Shown: positions 7,140 through 8,887 of the stretch, in pieces
Layout of the letters: every line of letters begins with the position of its first letter
How positions within the stretch are numbered: the stretch's first letter is position 1
NCBI GenBank assembly: GCA_016297325.1
Contig: JAEDGW010000107.1
Span: 1-8,887 of the forward strand
Origin: Coprococcus sp.
GTDB lineage: Bacteria > Bacillota > Clostridia > Lachnospirales > Lachnospiraceae
Direction of reading: 5' to 3'
DNA: 8,887 nucleotides
The notes under the pieces: generated by a model
The model's database searches: none
Told to the model about the DNA's origin: nothing
The model's input: the letters and a program-made list of their open reading frames with translations, nothing else
Position numbers and translations under genes: made by a program

Positions 7140-7623
7140 ATGAGCCGTCATCCGTAGTGTTCTCGATCTTTCGTATAACAAGATAGTAAGGTTCTCCTTT
7201 TTCAGGAACTACCTGTACTCTGTCTCCAACCTTGTGTCCCATGATAGCACGTCCGATCGGTGAGACATTGCTCACACGGCCATCAAGAACGTCTGCTCTT
7301 ACGCTTGTGACAACCCTGTATGTTTCTTCTTCATCATCGTCTTCAAAATATACGGTAACTGTGTTGTCTATACCAACTTCATCATCTGCTGATGTATCCT
7401 CTATGACATCAGCGGTCCTGACAAGCCTGTCAAGATAACGGATCCTTCTCTCGTTTGCGTTCTTATCCTTTTTCGCTGCGTAGTATTCAAAGTTTTCACT
7501 TAGGTCGCCCTGTGCTCTTGCCTCTTTTACAGCTTCAAGCTTTTCCTTCCGGACAACACATTTTCTGTATTCTATCTCCTGTTCCATCTTCTCGATGTCT
7601 TTTTTTGTCAACTGTTTACCCAT
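7126..7623 (-). CDS. greA: Transcription elongation factor GreA
   Basis: Binds the secondary channel of RNA polymerase and stimulates cleavage of backtracked RNA so that elongation resumes. The 165-residue protein has an N-terminal antiparallel coiled coil (about residues 5-77) whose tip carries the family signature GDLSENFEYYAAK, with acidic residues D40 and E43 that hold the catalytic metal. The C-terminal FKBP-like domain contains the signature SPIGRAIMGHKVGD. A run of acidic residues (EDDDEEE) lies in the first strand region of that domain and makes it slightly longer than the usual 158 or so. An upstream in-frame start would add 21 residues that do not resemble GreA. The ATG at 7623-7621 has GGAGG eight bases upstream and begins MGKQLTKKD. 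It heads the cluster greA, zinc-finger gene, polA, coaE, after a long leader. Confidence 0.96.
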   Translation of the reverse strand: MGKQLTKKDIEKMEQEIEYRKCVVRKEKLEAVKEARAQGDLSENFEYYAAKKDKNANERRIRYLDRLVRTADVIEDTSADDEVGIDNTVTVYFEDDDEEETYRVVTSVRADVLDGRVSNVSPIGRAIMGHKVGDRVQVVPEKGEPYYLVIRKIENTTDDGSFEIN

Positions 7624-7631
7624 ACAAAACG

Positions 7632-7636
7632 CCTCC
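7632..7636 (-). promoter_or_regulatory. Ribosome binding site that fixes the greA start
   Basis: GGAGG on the minus strand, eight bases before the ATG at 7623-7621. It decides for the 165-residue GreA over a form extended by 21 non-conserved residues. Confidence 0.85.
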
Positions 7637-7642
7637 AAATTT

Positions 7643-7684
7643 AAAAAGAACAGCCCATATATATCACCCTTAATAAGGAGCTGC
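7643..7684 (-). promoter_or_regulatory. Candidate attenuator hairpin with U-tract in the greA leader
   Basis: On the minus strand CAGCTC (7683-7678) can pair with GGGCTG (7656-7651) as six base pairs including one G-U, extendable by a further G-U at the base. The 21-nt loop contains a small CTTATTAAG inverted repeat. The stem is followed at once by TTCTTTTT (7650-7643). This resembles a modest intrinsic terminator placed about 20 nt before the greA ribosome binding site. In E. coli the greA leader is known to terminate early and yield GraL RNAs. The long loop makes the structure weaker than the ilvC terminator, so function is unproven. Confidence 0.4.
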
Positions 7685-7737
7685 ACAATGTGTCATGTGT
7701 TCATAAACTTCAACATAATACAATCACTTCTACATAT

Positions 7738-7746
7738 ATTATCACA
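7738..7746 (-). promoter_or_regulatory. Candidate extended -10 promoter for greA
   Basis: TGTGATAAT on the minus strand fits an extended -10 element (TG, one base, then GATAAT, a 5/6 match). The -35 region 17 bases upstream is only T-rich (TTTTTA) and partly overlaps the ilvC terminator tail. A start near 7731 would give a leader of about 108 nt that includes the hairpin at 7684-7643. Other weak TA-rich boxes exist downstream. Confidence 0.4.
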
Positions 7747-7761
7747 AAACAAAGACAAAGT

Positions 7762-7804
7762 AAAAAAGAAACCCGGCTCTGGCTGTTAAAAAGCCAAAAC
7801 CGGG
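7762..7804 (-). terminator. Strong intrinsic terminator after ilvC
   Basis: On the minus strand CCCGGTTTTGGCT (7804-7792) pairs along all 13 positions with AGCCAGAGCCGGG (7784-7772), with two G-U wobbles and a 7-nt loop TTTTAAC. The U-rich tail TTTCTTTTTT follows (7771-7762). It starts about 54 nt after the ilvC stop and works only in the minus direction, because no T-run follows on the plus strand. It separates ilvC from the greA cluster. Confidence 0.93.
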
Positions 7805-7858
7805 CAGATATTCATTATAAATATATGTGAGTCTTTAATATCCTACATCAACCTCTGA

Positions 7859-8884
7859 TTAGTTGTTGATGAGCTTATCTGACTCGTTGTTCCAGCTGTA
7901 GAGTGCTCTGATCTGCTCTCCAACCTTCTCTGATGGATGCTCTGAAGCAAGCTTTCTCATAGCCTTGAAGTGAACCTGACGACCTGCTGGTGACATATCA
8001 AGGAGGAACTCCTTAGCAAATGTACCATCCTGGATGTCCTTAAGGATCTGCTTCATAGCCTTCTTTGTCTCAGCTGTAACGATCTTAGGACCTGTTACAT
8101 AGTCACCGTACTCAGCTGTGTTAGAGATTGAATATCTCATTCCAGCGAAACCTGACTGGTAGATAAGATCTACGATAAGCTTCATCTCATGGATACACTC
8201 AAAGTAAGCGTTTCTTGGGTCGTAACCAGCCTCGCAGAGTGTCTCGAAACCAGCCTGCATAAGTGCACATACACCACCACAAAGGACTGCCTGCTCACCA
8301 AAGAGGTCTGTCTCTGTCTCTGTTCTGAATGTTGTCTCAAGAACACCAGCTCTTGCTCCACCGATTGCAAGTGCATATGCAAGTGCGATGTCGAGTGCCT
8401 TACCTGTAGCATCCTGCTCTACAGCAACAAGACAAGGTGTACCCTTTCCTGCCTGGTACTCTGAACGTACTGTGTGTCCAGGTGCCTTTGGAGCGATCAT
8501 TGTTACATCAACATCCTTTGGTGGCTTGATACATCCAAAGTGAATGTTGAAACCGTGAGCGAACATAAGCATGTTACCTGGCTCAAGGTTTGGCTCGATA
8601 TCCTTCTTGTACATATCTGCCTGTAACTCATCGTTGATAAGAATCATAATTATATCAGCCTGCTTTGCAGCCTCAGCAGCGGTATATACCTTGAATCCCT
8701 GCGCCTCAGCCTTTGCCCATGACTTGCTTCCTTCGTAAAGACCGATGATGACATTGCATCCTGACTCCTTAGCGTTGAGGGCATGTGCATGACCCTGACT
8801 ACCATATCCTATGATTGCGATTGTCTTTCCATCAAGTAATGAAAGATTACAATCCTGCTGATAATAAATCTTTGCTTCTGCCAT
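7859..8884 (-). CDS. ilvC: Ketol-acid reductoisomerase, class I
   Basis: Converts acetolactate or acetohydroxybutyrate to the dihydroxy acids leading to valine, leucine and isoleucine, using NAD(P)H and Mg. The 341-residue length is that of the short class I form. Residues 1 to about 182 form the Rossmann domain, with GYGSQGHAHALN at 26-37. The cofactor-specificity loop is Y50-E51-G52-S53-K54-S55-W56. Active-site residues are visible: H110, K133 (APKAPGHTVR), metal ligands D193 and E197 (TDLFGEQ), then E229, E233 (FECIHEMK) and S254 (SISNTAEYGD) in the helical domain. The ATG is three bases from the window edge, so its ribosome binding site and any upstream ilvB/ilvN genes cannot be seen. A strong terminator shows it is the last gene of its transcript. 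The loop lacks the usual basic residue at its start. Confidence 0.97.
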   Translation of the reverse strand: MAEAKIYYQQDCNLSLLDGKTIAIIGYGSQGHAHALNAKESGCNVIIGLYEGSKSWAKAEAQGFKVYTAAEAAKQADIIMILINDELQADMYKKDIEPNLEPGNMLMFAHGFNIHFGCIKPPKDVDVTMIAPKAPGHTVRSEYQAGKGTPCLVAVEQDATGKALDIALAYALAIGGARAGVLETTFRTETETDLFGEQAVLCGGVCALMQAGFETLCEAGYDPRNAYFECIHEMKLIVDLIYQSGFAGMRYSISNTAEYGDYVTGPKIVTAETKKAMKQILKDIQDGTFAKEFLLDMSPAGRQVHFKAMRKLASEHPSEKVGEQIRALYSWNNESDKLINN

Positions 8885-8887
8885 TTT

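Noticed and set aside
7805..7858. Small plus-strand hairpin or promoter between ilvC and its terminator
   Set aside because: Only AT-rich sequence with a chance TATAAA-like string. No paired -35 and no gene reads rightward.
8182..8464. Two open frames (one per strand) overlapping ilvC
   Set aside because: Both are out of frame with an intact, strongly conserved ketol-acid reductoisomerase. The repeated Ser/Cys/His residues reflect its codon bias.

Overview
This window is ordinary housekeeping chromosome from a low-to-mid GC Gram-positive anaerobe, most likely a member of the Clostridia close to Lachnospiraceae. The reasons are the gene order pta-ackA-yceD-rpmF, strong AGGAGG-type ribosome binding sites, a Bacillus/Clostridium-type L32 with four zinc-ligand cysteines, a Pol I with a dead proofreading domain, and an acetate-forming Pta/AckA pair. 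I see no mobile element, CRISPR array, tRNA, rRNA or sign of horizontal transfer.

Every gene is on the minus strand, so transcription runs from high to low coordinates. In that order: (1) ilvC (8884-7859), branched-chain amino acid synthesis, entering from the window edge and ending at a strong intrinsic terminator (7804-7762). (2) A putative cluster greA, a membrane zinc-finger anti-sigma-like gene, polA and coaE (7623-3224), with gaps of 31 to 50 nt. It is preceded by a leader of about 108 nt that contains a hairpin plus U-tract, a candidate attenuator. (3) pta-ackA (3091-814), which makes acetate and ATP from acetyl-CoA, with a candidate promoter after coaE. (4) yceD-rpmF (696-1), a 23S rRNA accumulation factor and ribosomal protein L32. 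They are driven by an exact consensus sigma-A promoter that abuts a perfect 22-bp AT-rich palindrome. rpmF runs off the left edge.

Functionally, the middle joins transcript-cleavage rescue of RNA polymerase (GreA), DNA repair and Okazaki processing (PolA), the last step of CoA synthesis (CoaE) and CoA-dependent acetate/ATP production (Pta-AckA). The left end is ribosome biogenesis. In several relatives it leads on to phospholipid and fatty acid genes, which are not visible here.

Five starts were moved inward from the longest possible reading frame because a good Shine-Dalgarno sequence, family alignment or predicted transcription start favours the inner ATG: yceD, coaE, polA, the zinc-finger gene and greA. 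No gene-free stretch exceeds 300 bases; the largest is 7624-7858, which holds the ilvC terminator and the greA promoter and leader. The points most worth checking are the palindrome at the yceD promoter, the greA leader hairpin, the orphan anti-sigma-like gene inside the polA cluster and the unusual cofactor loop of IlvC.
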